64,000 bases of DNA from Trebonia sp963795335 (GTDB lineage: Bacteria > Actinomycetota > Actinomycetes > Streptosporangiales > Streptosporangiaceae), in contig CAWCHI010000016.1 in the NCBI GenBank assembly GCA_963795335.1, positions 62,001 through 126,000 on the forward strand. The letters are read 5' to 3'. A program made the translations under genes and the position numbers. How positions within the stretch are numbered: the stretch's first letter is position 1; each line of letters begins with the position of its first letter. The notes beneath the pieces are model-generated. The model was not told the DNA's origin, did no database searches, and saw nothing but the letters and a program-made list of their open reading frames with translations. Below, piece after piece: positions 63,871 to 64,000 of this stretch.

Positions 63871-64000
63871 TTACTCGGCGGTGCTGGCCGAGGCCACCTC
63901 GACCGGATCGGCCAGCTCCGCGCTGGCGTCGGCCGTCCCGCCGCGCATCCACGACACGGCCGCGCCGATCACCGCCATGATCGCGGCGGCGGAGAAGACG
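63871..64000 (-). CDS. C-terminus of a membrane protein, probably an MFS transporter, partial
   Basis: The last 42 codons before TAA (63873-63871); the gene continues past the window edge. The piece has one hydrophobic segment (FSAAAIMAVIGAAVSWM) followed by a short acidic, Ala/Ser-rich tail. This is how many DHA-type MFS exporters end, but it is too short for certainty. Confidence 0.5.
   Translation of the reverse strand, partial: VFSAAAIMAVIGAAVSWMRGGTADASAELADPVEVASASTAE

Overview
The window is about 72% GC and densely packed, with GTG/TTG starts, ATGA/GTGA stop-start overlaps and likely leaderless promoters. Together with mycobacterial-type families (FurA-KatG, an Rv2466c-like DsbA protein, an Rv2578c-like radical SAM protein, a SigG-like sigma factor, F420/PPOX-type oxidoreductase) this points to an actinomycete (Actinomycetota). 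The exact order cannot be told from this stretch. No rRNA, tRNA, CRISPR array, transposase or prophage gene was seen, so it looks like ordinary chromosome.

Layout. 0-9.5 kb: a CoA-transferase tail, acyl-CoA dehydrogenase, PPOX oxidoreductase, a membrane-anchored Pro/Thr-rich protein, the furA-katG peroxide operon, a lipoprotein and succinate-semialdehyde dehydrogenase. 9.5-20 kb: a methyltransferase-like membrane protein, a large GT-C-like membrane protein, a phosphoesterase, an aminotransferase/aldehyde dehydrogenase operon, a MarR-MFS divergent pair and a 2OG-Fe(II) oxygenase. 20-34 kb: one-carbon genes (fchA-folD), a MocR regulator, an MFS-carboxypeptidase-regulatory fusion with a partner, methylthioribose-1-phosphate isomerase with a class II aldolase, a GntR-MFS pair, a quinone oxidoreductase, an ECF sigma factor and an Nei-type glycosylase. 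34-44 kb: a very disordered protein, a PEBP-like lipoprotein, an acyl-CoA dehydrogenase coupled to a PIN/NYN-zinc ribbon-FHA protein, a MocR regulator with a perfect palindrome over its start codon, and an MgtE-N/CBS protein coupled to a DUF1003 protein. 44-57 kb: an OYE, ABC-F, GlxA-type regulator, SMP-30, YdcF, DsbA-like protein, two glycosyltransferases, isochorismate synthase and an ArsR regulator. 57-64 kb: a radical SAM protein interrupted by an intein, small actinobacterial proteins, an MFS pump, a tyrosine phosphatase and an FmdB zinc ribbon.

Quality caveat. At least fifteen genes between 4.6 and 55.7 kb are broken by indels. Where a junction could be resolved (katG, the oxygenase, the first MocR gene, OYE, GT28, the 54.9 kb gene) a single base in a short G/C run explains it, and conserved motifs continue on both sides. 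Sequencing error is therefore likelier than gene decay. These genes are typed as pseudogene because their frames are broken as given, with outer limits from the inferred start and final stop.

Most notable biology: a 293-residue intein inserted exactly at the third cysteine of a radical SAM CX3CX2C motif, and a FolD lacking two cyclohydrolase residues (Lys to Leu, Gln to Pro) while translationally coupled to an FchA-type cyclohydrolase/cyclodeaminase.
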